From Candidatus Thiodiazotropha sp. (ex Codakia rugifera) (GTDB lineage: Bacteria > Pseudomonadota > Gammaproteobacteria > Chromatiales > Chromatiaceae), in the NCBI GenBank assembly GCA_025656675.1, contig JAHXHN010000003.1, forward strand, positions 558,001 through 622,000: 64,000 bases of DNA. Direction: 5' to 3'. The notes beneath the pieces were generated by a model, which saw nothing but the letters and a program-made list of their open reading frames with translations, was not told where the DNA came from and made no database searches. The translations under genes were made by a program, and so were the position numbers. Shown piece after piece: positions 29,510-37,117 of the stretch (the stretch's first letter is position 1; every line of letters starts with the position of its first letter).

Positions 29510-31162
29510 CTAATTGTGAGACTTATATCCAATACGAAAACCACCCCAGTGCTGACCCTGTACCAGGATCGGTACTGAGAGATCGTGCATTACTTCACCG
29601 GTATCTCGTTTATAGGTCTGCAATAAGAAAGGAAATTGATGATTACCGCAACGGGAACCGGTTCGGTCGTCGAATATTCGTTTGGTCCTGTTACCCGCCA
29701 AGTCCGTCTCATAGTTACCCGTCAACTGCTTTGAAAAGCGTTTGTTGTGCGTGGGAAAATAGCCATTATTATCCACAGTACCCGCATAGATCATATGGGG
29801 GTTTTTATCTAGAATGGGCTCCTGTATCGCTGGTAAAAAACGATCTGTAAAGTCGTCAAACTTAGTCTTATACTTTTATGGATCAGTACCAGTGATTGGG
29901 CGGTAATCACGATCAAACAGATCAGAATTCCGGATATCCCCACGAACACTGGCCTCTTCAAATAGAGTGCTGATACGCTTGGCAGCTTGGGTTGCTTCTT
30001 GCAATGCACTGGCATGATGACCGTCAAGCCCCAGGGAACCGAAGGCACCATAGATCTGCTCAACCAACTCGGAGAGCGTCAGTAGTTGCCGATTGATCTC
30101 ATCAACTTCCCCTTCAGTATCGGTAACATAAGCCCGTAAGCTATCTACCGATGCCATAATATCCACTTGATGCCCTTGGTTTTGTTCTGCCTGACCAGCC
30201 AATTCAATGACTTTTGTCTCCATTACAGCGGACTGCTCCAAGATGATCCCAAGTTCAGAGTTCGCGGTACCAACCTGGCCCCGACTCTCCTGTACCTCAG
30301 CCACCAGGATGTCCATCGCAGCCACCGCTCTGGACACCTCGTTGCTAATTTCTGCCGCCATCTTGCCAATTTCCTCTGTAGAATCTGCAGTACGCTCTGA
30401 AAGTGAGCGGACCTCATCTGCGACCACAGCAAATCCACGCCCCTGATCCCCTGCACGAGCTGCCTCGATTGCAGCATTGAGAGCAAGCAAGTTGGTTTGA
30501 CTGGCGATAGCGTTAATGGAGACCGTTATCTCAGAAATCCGGTCTGACTGCTTTTCCAGATCTTGCATAAGTTCAGCAGCTTCAGAGACATGATTCGATG
30601 TTTTATCCATACGCTCCAGCGCGCAGCCGATAGCAGATTGCCCGCTTAGACTGGTATCTCGCATATTTGAAGCAATGGTACGCAATTCATCCGAACTATT
30701 AGCGGAATCGGTTACATTGGTCGAAATGCTTTCACTGGAGTCATGAATCTCTTCAATCTGTTGCACCTGAGCTTCCATACGATTATGCAATCTGTCCGCA
30801 GCAAAAGAGACCTCGGCCCCAGAGATTGAGATATGTCCTATCTCGTTCACCACTTTAGTATTCAGATCTTGGATCAAATGTAGTCTCGATCCTATCTCTT
30901 GCTCCGCATCACGTAGATCTGCTTTACTCTCAGTGACTCCATTGTCACGTACCATTCCATGCATTCGATGTATTATGGAGATAGCTGGGGAAGCAACCAA
31001 AACGTATGCTAAAACATAGCCGCTGACAGCCGTAACACCCCCTCCAATCAGGCTGAAAACGAAAGTAGGACTTTGAACTCCATCGAACAGAGTAAAAGGG
31101 AACTGTATAATCATCCCCAAAACGGCAGAAATAACAAGGCCTCTGATAATATGCTTTGACAT
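29510..31162 (-). pseudogene. Methyl-accepting chemotaxis protein split by one in-frame TAA
   Basis: A chemoreceptor-like gene of 551 codons. Two N-terminal hydrophobic segments are followed by a long helical signalling domain with the hairpin tip [20 protein letters not shown] and [13 protein letters not shown]. After GTDP the frame meets TAA at 29876-29878 and then continues without shift as KYKTKFDDFTDRFLPAIQEP to a C-terminal module ending WGGFRIGYKSHN. Related proteins, as I remember them, have Gln-Lys at this place, so CAA to TAA is the likely change. The first 428 residues keep the whole signalling hairpin, so a shortened protein might still work. It has a sigma-28 promoter and a heptamer array upstream. 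Confidence 0.88.
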
Positions 31163-31193
31163 GAATACTACATCTCGTTACTTACAATTATTC

Positions 31194-31235
31194 TATCTTC
31201 TATCTTCTATCTTCTATCTTCTATCTTCTATCTTC
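31194..31235. repeat. Tandem heptanucleotide repeat, six perfect copies
   Basis: The unit tatcttc (GAAGATA on the minus strand) is repeated six times without interruption, with one imperfect copy (attattc) at 31187-31193. It lies between the sigma-28 promoter and the start codon of the chemoreceptor gene, so it forms most of its 5' untranslated region. Confidence 0.95.
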
Positions 31236-31261
31236 TGTCGGCACTTATTTTGAAATCTTTA
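31235..31261 (-). promoter_or_regulatory. Sigma-28 (FliA) promoter of the chemoreceptor gene
   Basis: On the minus strand TAAAGATT (31261-31254), exactly eleven bases, then GCCGACAG (31242-31235). The consensus is TAAAGTTT-N11-GCCGATAA, giving 7/8 and 6/8 matches with the correct spacer. fliA itself is at 44338. Transcription would start inside the heptamer array. Confidence 0.7.
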
Positions 31262-31881
31262 TATGTTACAGCGCTGCCAGATTGTAAACTTGAGTGTAGA
31301 TAACTGAAATCTAGCCGATTAGAAACTGGCATTCCTATTGAAACCTTGTCAAAAAGTTCTTATTTCCCTCTCCTTATATTTACAGTTTTACCAAAGGATA
31401 AAAAAACACTGATGAAGGGGGAACGGACAGATAGATGCTGTGTCATGGTAACGGATATGACAGCAGCGTTTTGAATGGTGTGGATAATACGATACACAAC
31501 TCGGGTTGTGGAGCAATGATGTAAATTGTCTGGTGGAGATTGAAAATGCTACGAGTAGACATACATCCACTGGCAAATTTTGCCATAACTACCTAAGTGC
31601 ATATAAACCAGCTATAAAACTGGCTTTCCAGGCAGATAAGAATGCCTTATTGTTATGGCTTTAAAGTTAACTATATGATTGTTTTTATTTGATATTGATA
31701 GGATTATCTAGCGTATATTTGACCATTTCAGGCTATGCATCTTGCATGAAAAGAGTACTAAAAAATACAGAACACTAAGAATACCGGAACTGAAAGAGGA
31801 AACGGTCAAATAGATCGTAGACCTTGATATCTCTCTGCCACAGTCATTGGGGATGGCCATGTGTAACAAAGAAGTTATCAG
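31262..31881. other. Intergenic region between the chemoreceptor gene and tRNA-Arg
   Basis: 620 bp. I see no coding frame with a credible start or protein-like composition on either strand and no recognised RNA. The sequence is AT-rich with many short dyads (for example acaactcgggttgt near 31496). Confidence 0.55.
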
Positions 31882-31917
31882 AAATTAAAGTGGGCTAACT
31901 GCAAAAACAGCTAACCC
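31882..31917 (-). terminator. Terminator of tRNA-Arg
   Basis: Ten-base-pair stem (gggctaactg at 31892-31901 with cagctaaccc at 31908-31917, two wobble pairs) around an A-rich loop. On the minus strand it is followed by ACTTTAATTT, eleven bases after the tRNA. Confidence 0.7.
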
Positions 31918-31927
31918 TTTGATTTAA

Positions 31928-32004
31928 TGGCGCGCCCGGAAGGATTCGAACCTCCGACCCCCTAGTTCGTAGCCAGGTACTCTATCCAGCTGAGCTACGG
32001 GCGC
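31928..32004 (-). tRNA. tRNA-Arg (ACG)
   Basis: A 77-nt tRNA with encoded CCA on the minus strand. Acceptor GCGCCCG pairs with CGGGCGC; D-arm AGCTCAGCTGGATAGAGT; anticodon stem CCTGG/CTAGG with loop CTACGAA gives anticodon ACG (A34 becomes inosine; codons CGU/C/A). The T-arm is GGAGGTTCGAATCCTTC. Confidence 0.97.
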
Positions 32005-32020
32005 TTTTTGTGGAACGCGA

Positions 32021-32049
32021 ATTCTGAAGATTTCTTGTCCTTTTGTCAA
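32021..32049 (-). promoter_or_regulatory. Sigma-70 promoter of tRNA-Arg
   Basis: Minus-strand TTGACA (32049-32044), a 17-base spacer, then CAGAAT (32026-32021), followed by TCGCGTTCC before the tRNA 5' end at 32004. A perfect -35 and a GC-rich discriminator fit a stable-RNA promoter. Confidence 0.72.
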
Positions 32050-32160
32050 TGCAGTAAGAGAAGGATTATTACCCAGCATTCACTCATTCTCTACCGAGTA
32101 GTCATGCAAAACAGGCTTCTACCCACAATTCTCTTGTTTAGGTGTAGGAATTGGTTGATA

Positions 32161-32402
32161 GGCTCCTCCCTAGGTTGCCAACTGCAAGGAGGGATTACTC
32201 GGCCATGGCCTCGCCCTTCGGGCCATCGTCGTCGAACGACGATGTTCTGCGCCGCCATGAGCGGCTTGTGATTCGCCTGTGGCTCACCCCTTCGGGGCAC
32301 CTACGCTGCGCTGCGGTGTCCTGCGTCGCTTCGCGCCTGGTCGAACGAAGGGGTTGAATCAAATCCTCTCACACCGCCAAATAAAAAAGGGGCTCTAATG
32401 AG
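32161..32402. repeat. 243-bp direct repeat, copy 1
   Basis: Runs from ggctcctcc to ctctaatgag and repeats at 32403-32646 with a period of 244 bases and roughly 90 percent identity over its core. The core contains ctcgcccttcgggccatc, ccccttcggggcacc and tgcgctgcggtgtcctgcg. It is GC-rich unlike its surroundings. The 3' end carries caaatcctctcacaccgcca, reminiscent of a tRNA 3' half. Short reading frames inside are not protein-like. Confidence 0.93.
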
Positions 32403-32646
32403 GGACTCCTCAACTTGGAAGCCAACTGAAGGGAGGGATTACTCGGCCGTGGCCTCGCCCTTCGGGCCATCTTCGCCGAACGACGATGTTCTGCGCCGCC
32501 ATGAGCGGCTTGTGATTCACCTGTGGCTCACCCCTTCGGGGCACCTACGCTGCGCTGCGGTGTCCTGCGTCGCTTCGTGCCTGGTCAAACGAAGGGGTCG
32601 AATCAAATCCTCTCACACCGCCAAATAAAAAGGGGGCTCTAACGAG
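32403..32646. repeat. 243-bp direct repeat, copy 2
   Basis: Directly abuts copy 1. Differences are scattered substitutions such as ccgtcg versus ccttcgcc near 32470. Its right end (accgccaaataaaaaggggg) is the left arm of the 17-bp inverted repeat whose right arm starts the tRNA-Ser trailer, so the repeat and the tRNA-Ser 3' flank face each other in mirror image. Confidence 0.93.
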
Positions 32647-32659
32647 CCCCCTTTTTATT
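32623..32659 (-). terminator. Terminator of tRNA-Ser, probably bidirectional
   Basis: A perfect 17-bp inverted repeat (aaataaaaagggggctc at 32623-32639 and its complement at 32644-32660) with a four-base loop. T tracts lie on both sides, immediately after the tRNA-Ser CCA end. Confidence 0.9.
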
Positions 32660-32750
32660 TGGCGGAGAGAGAGGGATTCGAACCCTCGATACGCTATTAA
32701 CGTATACACACTTTCCAGGCGTGCTCCTTCAGCCACTCGGACATCTCTCC
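32660..32750 (-). tRNA. tRNA-Ser (GGA)
   Basis: A 91-nt class II tRNA with encoded CCA on the minus strand. Acceptor GGAGAGA pairs with TCTCTCC. The D-arm begins GTCCGAGTGGCTGAAGGAGC; the anticodon loop CTGGAAA gives anticodon GGA (codons UCC/UCU). A long variable arm (TATACGTTAATAGCGTATC) precedes the T-arm GAGGGTTCGAATCCCTC. Confidence 0.97.
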
Positions 32751-32766
32751 AGATTTTGGAGGCGCA

Positions 32767-32795
32767 AGGTTAAACCAGTTCTTGTCTGGAATCAA
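32767..32795 (-). promoter_or_regulatory. Possible sigma-70 promoter of tRNA-Ser
   Basis: Minus-strand TTGATT (32795-32790), a 17-base spacer, then TAACCT (32772-32767), followed by TGCGCC. It is 17 bases upstream of the tRNA. Both hexamers are imperfect. Confidence 0.45.
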
Positions 32796-32799
32796 ATGG

Positions 32800-33270
32800 C
32801 TAAAGATGTCTACTGAATTCTGCAACGACCGCTTCAGCTTCCAGCTTGCGAAACTTTTCAACACTGATGTGAATCAATTTCCCATGATCACCGGACTCAA
32901 AATAGAGATCAGGCTGTTTCAGGAGACTGGCGTCTACCAGGGTCTCAATACCATATGGCATACCGGTAGGCGGTACAGCACCGGTCTCGCAATCGGCAAA
33001 GGCTTGTTGTAGCTCTTCTTCCGATATGAGAAACAGTTGACGTCCCGTGAGTTGGTGAAGCTGATCAAGCTCTACCTGATGGGTTGCCGGGATCACTGCC
33101 AACAGGTAACTGTCATCGTCCCCAAGCAATACCGACTTGGCCATCCGATCCCCAGGTATATGAGCCGCTTCCGCTGTGTGTAACGCCGAATCAGTACGGC
33201 GATGCTCAATGACTTCAAAATCTACCCCATGGTTTAGCAGATACTCTCTAAGTGTGATTGCAATTGCCAC
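32800..33270 (-). CDS. YbaK/ProX-type aminoacyl-tRNA deacylase domain protein
   Basis: A stand-alone trans-editing domain that clears mischarged tRNAs (Cys-tRNAPro or Ala-tRNAPro in known members). Seen: 156 residues from a GTG at 33270 with a near-perfect AGGAGGTGA seven bases upstream. A longer open frame to 33504 is upstream noise. Family marks are FEVIEHRRTDSALHTAEAAH, the catalytic-lysine segment RMAKSVLLGDDD, and the C-terminal GAVPPTGMPYGIETLVDASL. Which tRNA it edits cannot be told. It is the first gene left of the divergent methyltransferase; tRNA-Ser lies just downstream. Confidence 0.88.
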   Translation of the reverse strand: MAIAITLREYLLNHGVDFEVIEHRRTDSALHTAEAAHIPGDRMAKSVLLGDDDSYLLAVIPATHQVELDQLHQLTGRQLFLISEEELQQAFADCETGAVPPTGMPYGIETLVDASLLKQPDLYFESGDHGKLIHISVEKFRKLEAEAVVAEFSRHL

Positions 33271-33389
33271 CTCATCACCTCCTATGACCTCTCCTCTGAT
33301 TAGTAGTATAGTTCGCCGGTCAATACTATTGCGTATCCCTACAGAATCTGACCCAGTAAAAAAAACACTTAACCAATAAACAAGCAGCA

Positions 33390-34217
33390 ATGGCGAAAAG
33401 AAAGAAAAAATCCCAATCCATGGCCAAACTGGCCGACCGTCACCATCTCTATGAACTCTCCGTGCAGTGCTCCGAGGCCGAGATCGATTTTGTCGACGAC
33501 ACATACAAGAAACTTCGGGGTCGACGCGGAAAATTGTTAAGGGAGGATTTTTGTGGTACCGCCAATGTCTGTTGTGAATGGGTGCGGCGACGTAAAAACA
33601 ACCATGCAGTAGGGGTCGACCTGGACACAGAGGTACTCGACTGGGGTCGAAAGTATCAATTGGGAAGACTCAAATCCTCACAACAGAAACGAGTTACCTT
33701 ACTGGAAGAGAATGTACTTTCAGTTGATACGGAGCCGATGGAGATCATCTCGGCGATGAATTTCAGTTATTGGCTATTCAAGGAAAGAAAGCAATTAAAA
33801 AGCTACTTTCAGCGCGTTCACCAGCAATTGGCGGATGATGGCATTCTTTTCATGGATGCCTATGGTGGTTATGACTCCTATAAGGAAATTGAAGAGGAGC
33901 GTGAAATCGAGGATGGCGACAGCACTTTCACCTATATCTGGGAACAAGAAAAATATGATCCCATCAGTGGAAATTTGATTTGTCACATCCACTTTGATTT
34001 TGAAGATGGGTCGTACCTCAAAAAAGCATTCAGCTATGACTGGCGTCTCTGGAGTCTACCGGAGATCCATGAATTGCTCGAGGAAGTCGGTTTCAGCAAG
34101 ATCACATTCTACTGGCAAGGATTCGATAAGGATGGTGAACCGGATGGTGTGTTTGTGCCTGTTGCAGAAGGTGAAGCGGACGCGGGCTGGATCTGCTATA
34201 TCACTGCGGAAAAATAG
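33390..34217 (+). CDS. Class I SAM-dependent methyltransferase, substrate unknown
   Basis: 275 residues. A Lys-rich start (MAKRKKKSQS) is followed by a Rossmann-like methyltransferase fold. LREDFCGTANVCCEWVRR is motif I with an unusual FCGTA in place of the GxGxG loop. AVGVDLDTEVLDWG is motif II with the acidic ribose-binding Asp. IISAMNFSYWLF and LADDGILFMDAYGG are the later motifs. The family is conserved in Gammaproteobacteria, but I know of no assigned substrate. It is divergent from the YbaK gene across 119 bp and convergent with mobB. Confidence 0.82.
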   Translation: MAKRKKKSQSMAKLADRHHLYELSVQCSEAEIDFVDDTYKKLRGRRGKLLREDFCGTANVCCEWVRRRKNNHAVGVDLDTEVLDWGRKYQLGRLKSSQQKRVTLLEENVLSVDTEPMEIISAMNFSYWLFKERKQLKSYFQRVHQQLADDGILFMDAYGGYDSYKEIEEEREIEDGDSTFTYIWEQEKYDPISGNLICHIHFDFEDGSYLKKAFSYDWRLWSLPEIHELLEEVGFSKITFYWQGFDKDGEPDGVFVPVAEGEADAGWICYITAEK

Positions 34218-34357
34218 CCGCCAGTTGCAGTCACTGCAACTTGATATGAAAGACATTATTGATTTTATAGCTTTGCTTGAGGAACTTGACCCCACTCATC
34301 AGCGCATCACATCCGGTACAACGAAATCCATGACGAGGTACTTTAATTCAGCTTCCT

Positions 34358-34882
34358 TTACTGAAAGCGTGTGCAATACTCCATGATAAAAGCAGCAATG
34401 CCAGGGATATCATTGAGATCAAGATGAGGCAGTTCGTCGACTTGCTCGATCCTGGTATCACTTGCAATTGCAATAACAGAACTATCTTCTGGAAATATCA
34501 GGGGTTTTCCAAGCGATGAACGGTGCAGTTCAATCTTGGGGAATGACAGATGTCTGAAGCCTTCTACCAACACCAGGTCCACTGTATCACAATCCAGCCG
34601 TTCCAGTAGCTGCGCAAGCATCGGCTCACGTTCCTCCACCTCATCGACCATCAGCGCCCAATGTCTGGAGCTGGCAAGGAGCACTCGCCCTGCTCCTGCC
34701 TTGCGCAGTTCATAGCTATCTTTTCCTGGTGTATCAACATCAACCTGGTGATGAGCATGTTTAATCACCCCCAATCTTAAACCAGCCTTGCGCAGGTGTG
34801 GGATGAGCTGCTTGAGTAGCGTGGTCTTTCCTGTGCCACTGTAAGCGGCAAACCCAAGTACAGGTATCGTACTACCGATCAT
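34358..34882 (-). CDS. mobB: Molybdopterin-guanine dinucleotide biosynthesis adaptor MobB
   Basis: A GTP-binding partner of MobA in forming the Mo-bis-MGD cofactor. Seen: 174 residues with the P-loop AAYSGTGKTTLLKQL (13-27), the segment VIKHAHHQVDVDTPGKDSYE and the Walker-B-like VDLVLVEGFRH. It is the last gene of the minus-strand flagellar/chemotaxis run, 65 bp after DUF2802, but its function is unrelated. No other molybdenum gene is in the window. Readthrough from the chemotaxis operon may be enough to express it. Confidence 0.93.
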   Translation of the reverse strand: MIGSTIPVLGFAAYSGTGKTTLLKQLIPHLRKAGLRLGVIKHAHHQVDVDTPGKDSYELRKAGAGRVLLASSRHWALMVDEVEEREPMLAQLLERLDCDTVDLVLVEGFRHLSFPKIELHRSSLGKPLIFPEDSSVIAIASDTRIEQVDELPHLDLNDIPGIAAFIMEYCTRFQ

Positions 34883-34947
34883 AGTTTCAGCAACAGACAG
34901 TGAAGTAGCAGGGTAACACCAGCACAGTTTGACTTGTTTGAGGTGAG

Positions 34948-35355
34948 CTAAGCATCTTCCTGCTTCATACCGTGGATCATGATGATCAGATCGGCGGCAT
35001 CCCTGCTGATACCCAATTCCGATACCAGCTGCTCAGGTCCTGCTCCAGCATGCACCATACGGATCGCGTCACTGTAGGGAGGTTCTCCCTGTTGATTGCT
35101 CTGCTCGATACTCTCTTGACGCTCTTCCAGGTCGCGACCATGTCGTTCCAGACGATTTACTCGTTTGTCGACTCCAACAGCACTGGAACAGAGTGCACTG
35201 ACGGTCTGTTTTAGGGTCTCAATCTCCCGCTGATGCTGTTGCAATTTCTCACGTCGCTGGCGATCCACAATATACTGAACCACCAACAGCACCAGTAAGA
35301 GCAGAACCAATGGAACCAGGCCAAACCAGAGGAGTGCGGATTCACTACCTTGCAT
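34948..35355 (-). CDS. DUF2802 membrane protein of the chemotaxis operon
   Basis: 135 residues: one N-terminal transmembrane helix (about 9-28, Leu/Val-rich), a coiled-coil stretch (about 33-90) rich in Arg, Glu and Gln, and the DUF2802 domain at the end (SDAIRMVHAGAGPEQLVSEL then GISRDAADLI), which looks like a small helix-turn-helix. Genes of this family sit just after cheW in the polar-flagellum cluster of Pseudomonas and Vibrio-like bacteria; the same place is seen here. Function is not known to me; a scaffold role at the polar array is inference. Confidence 0.88.
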   Translation of the reverse strand: MQGSESALLWFGLVPLVLLLLVLLVVQYIVDRQRREKLQQHQREIETLKQTVSALCSSAVGVDKRVNRLERHGRDLEERQESIEQSNQQGEPPYSDAIRMVHAGAGPEQLVSELGISRDAADLIIMIHGMKQEDA

Positions 35356-35485
35356 ATAACATCACCTCACAAGATAGACAGGCACTGAAGGCGTAGTAGC
35401 AGAAAACCTGCAACTGTACGACCTCGTAGAAAGTGAAGAGTGGAATGCTTATTGGTAACGGGCCGAGAAAGCAGAAGATTAGTCA

Positions 35486-35660
35486 TCAAGCATACTCATC
35501 GATGTGCGGCTTTCCATCATCCTCATCTTTTTTCGGTGTCCTCTTCTGTCGTTGCTTACGTTCATCTGCCGGTTTTGGTCGCTCACGCCGTATCGCCGGT
35601 TTACTCGGATTGACCGGAGTAAGTGGATTGAGTGGGTTATTTTCTCCAATTTCAGGCATA
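35486..35660 (-). pseudogene. Very small basic-acidic protein gene with a probable one-base frameshift
   Basis: Between cheW and DUF2802 one frame encodes NNPLNPLTPVNPSKPAIRRE, continuing in Lys/Arg/Asp-rich sequence to HIDEYA and a TGA at 35486-35488. The best start is ATG at 35658-35660, with CAGG eight bases upstream, but from it the reading is MPEIGEK-stop. The two frames differ by one base at the run of five As (35640-35644, T on the plus strand). Removing one A gives a 57-residue protein (MPEIGENNPL and on). The length 175 is one more than a multiple of three. Alternatively a TTG at 35650 starts an intact 54-residue frame. A Pro-rich disordered peptide; function unknown. Confidence 0.55.
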
Positions 35661-35874
35661 CCTAGGACCTGTTGACACTCATACGATACGTGCTAATTAT
35701 TGGAACAATATTAGTAGAATAGCTGAAAACTGTTTCCAGGAACAAAAATAGGGGCAGGTGTCAAAACCAAGTTAACGATCATCCTATAAGCATTGACGCC
35801 AAAACACAGGACTTTCTATTAGACCAATCTGCTTGATTTCAACACCGCCCCACCCATCAAACCTTGCAGTTCAA

Positions 35875-36357
35875 TCAGTACATACTGATCTCCTGCCACT
35901 CCTCATCCGTTAACAGCTTGTTTAGATCAACCAGGATCAGAAGACTATCTTCCTGCGTAGCAACGCCTTGAATGTAACGGGAACTCTCTTCAGTACCCAC
36001 ATTTGGCGCCGCATCAATTTCAGTCTCACGCAGTTCCACCACTTCTGCCACTGCATCGACCAGAATGCCGACAACCTGCTTTTCAGATTCGATGACAATG
36101 ATACGACTGGCGTCATCCATCTCTGCAGAGGGCAGTCCAAAACGTGTTCGAGTATCGATAACGGTTACCACGTTACCACGCAGATTTATAATACCCAGTA
36201 CATATGAGGGTGCCCCAGGCACTGGAGCGATCTCTGTGATACGAAGTACCTCCTGTACTTGCATCACATTGATACCGTAGACCTCGTCCATCAGGATAAA
36301 CGTCACAAATTGGATCAGTGGGCCGCCCCCACTCTCATCATCATCGTCAATAGTCAT
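35875..36357 (-). CDS. cheW: Chemotaxis coupling protein CheW
   Basis: Links chemoreceptors to the CheA kinase in the array. Seen: 160 residues with an acidic N-terminal extension (MTIDDDDESGG) and one complete CheW domain: FVTFILMDEVYGINVMQVQE, VLGIINLRGNVVTVIDTRTR and the late VGILVDAVAEVVEL. It follows parP by 73 bp in the same direction. Together with parC-parP upstream and DUF2802 downstream it reproduces the polar-array module known from Vibrio and Pseudomonas. Confidence 0.96.
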   Translation of the reverse strand: MTIDDDDESGGGPLIQFVTFILMDEVYGINVMQVQEVLRITEIAPVPGAPSYVLGIINLRGNVVTVIDTRTRFGLPSAEMDDASRIIVIESEKQVVGILVDAVAEVVELRETEIDAAPNVGTEESSRYIQGVATQEDSLLILVDLNKLLTDEEWQEISMY

Positions 36358-36430
36358 GTTTATACCTCATCGAGTTATCTACTGCCTACATCCGCACATT
36401 GATGACGGATCGGCTGCTGTTCCAATTCAA

Positions 36431-37117
36431 TCAAGCGGCAAGTATCTCCAGCACACCATCCACATCCAGCAATACGCTTAACTCCTGAATGATGATACCC
36501 GCGTACCAGGGCCTTAACCCATTCCCCGAGCGCCACCGAACTGCTTCTTTCTCTATGGTCAGGGTATTGCAGATACTGTCAACCGCCAATGCCCTGAGTC
36601 CATCACCAATCAGTAATAAATGCTGAGGATGGGGAGCCTCATTTCCAGTTAATCGTTCCGGCATCAGTAAACGGGTGCTGTTAATTATGATGACTTTTTC
36701 ATCCCGATTAACCACTACCCCTAATGACCAGTCAGGCTGTCCTGGTAGCTGACTCGCCTCTCCTGCGTAACTGAGAATCCCCATCAAGGATGAGAGTGGA
36801 ATCCCCAATTTGATGCCATTCACCTTGAACAGCAATACCTGAAATGCACATTCCGCCCAGTCTGGCGCACTGTTTTGCTGAGAGAGCTGTTCCTCATGAA
36901 TAGTTGGCTGATGCACAGCAACAGCGGATTGTTCAGTCACTTCAACTTTGATATCGGCATCTGCGGGAGGCTCTTTAACCTCGACCTTAGGCGTGGCTGT
37001 CAGGGGATCATCAATCTCCAACAATAAGGTATCCAGATAGCTTTTCAAAGCACTGTCGGGTTCAGCTATCTTGCCGGCCACCTCCCGAGAAGGCTGTATT
37101 TTGTCTACCCGCTTCAC
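36431..37117 (-). CDS. parP: ParP-like CheW-domain protein for array positioning
   Basis: 228 residues: a disordered, acidic first 90 residues and a C-terminal CheW-like domain (FQVLLFKVNGIKLGIPLSSL, SLGVVVNRDEKVIIINSTRL, ending SVLLDVDGVLEILAA). Position and architecture match ParP, which in Vibrio binds ParC and both CheA and receptors through its CheW-like AIF domain, keeping arrays at the pole. Its ATG overlaps the parC stop by four bases (37114-37117). A plain second CheW is the alternative, but the N-terminal extension and the parC partner favour ParP. Confidence 0.85.
   Translation of the reverse strand: MKRVDKIQPSREVAGKIAEPDSALKSYLDTLLLEIDDPLTATPKVEVKEPPADADIKVEVTEQSAVAVHQPTIHEEQLSQQNSAPDWAECAFQVLLFKVNGIKLGIPLSSLMGILSYAGEASQLPGQPDWSLGVVVNRDEKVIIINSTRLLMPERLTGNEAPHPQHLLLIGDGLRALAVDSICNTLTIEKEAVRWRSGNGLRPWYAGIIIQELSVLLDVDGVLEILAA

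Noticed and set aside
31194..31235. CRISPR array
   Set aside because: Units are seven bases, directly adjacent, with no spacers and no cas genes.
31388..31576. Minus-strand frame of 62 codons between the chemoreceptor and tRNA-Arg
   Set aside because: Cys/His/Ser-rich random-like composition and no ribosome-binding site.
32545..32736. Minus-strand frame across the repeat and tRNA-Ser
   Set aside because: It translates the tRNA and the 243-bp repeat; the similar frames inside the repeats at 32151-32357 and 32398-32628 are rejected for the same reason.
34224..34240. Hairpin gttgcag/ctgcaac between the methyltransferase gene and mobB
   Set aside because: No T tract on either side, so I do not call it a terminator.
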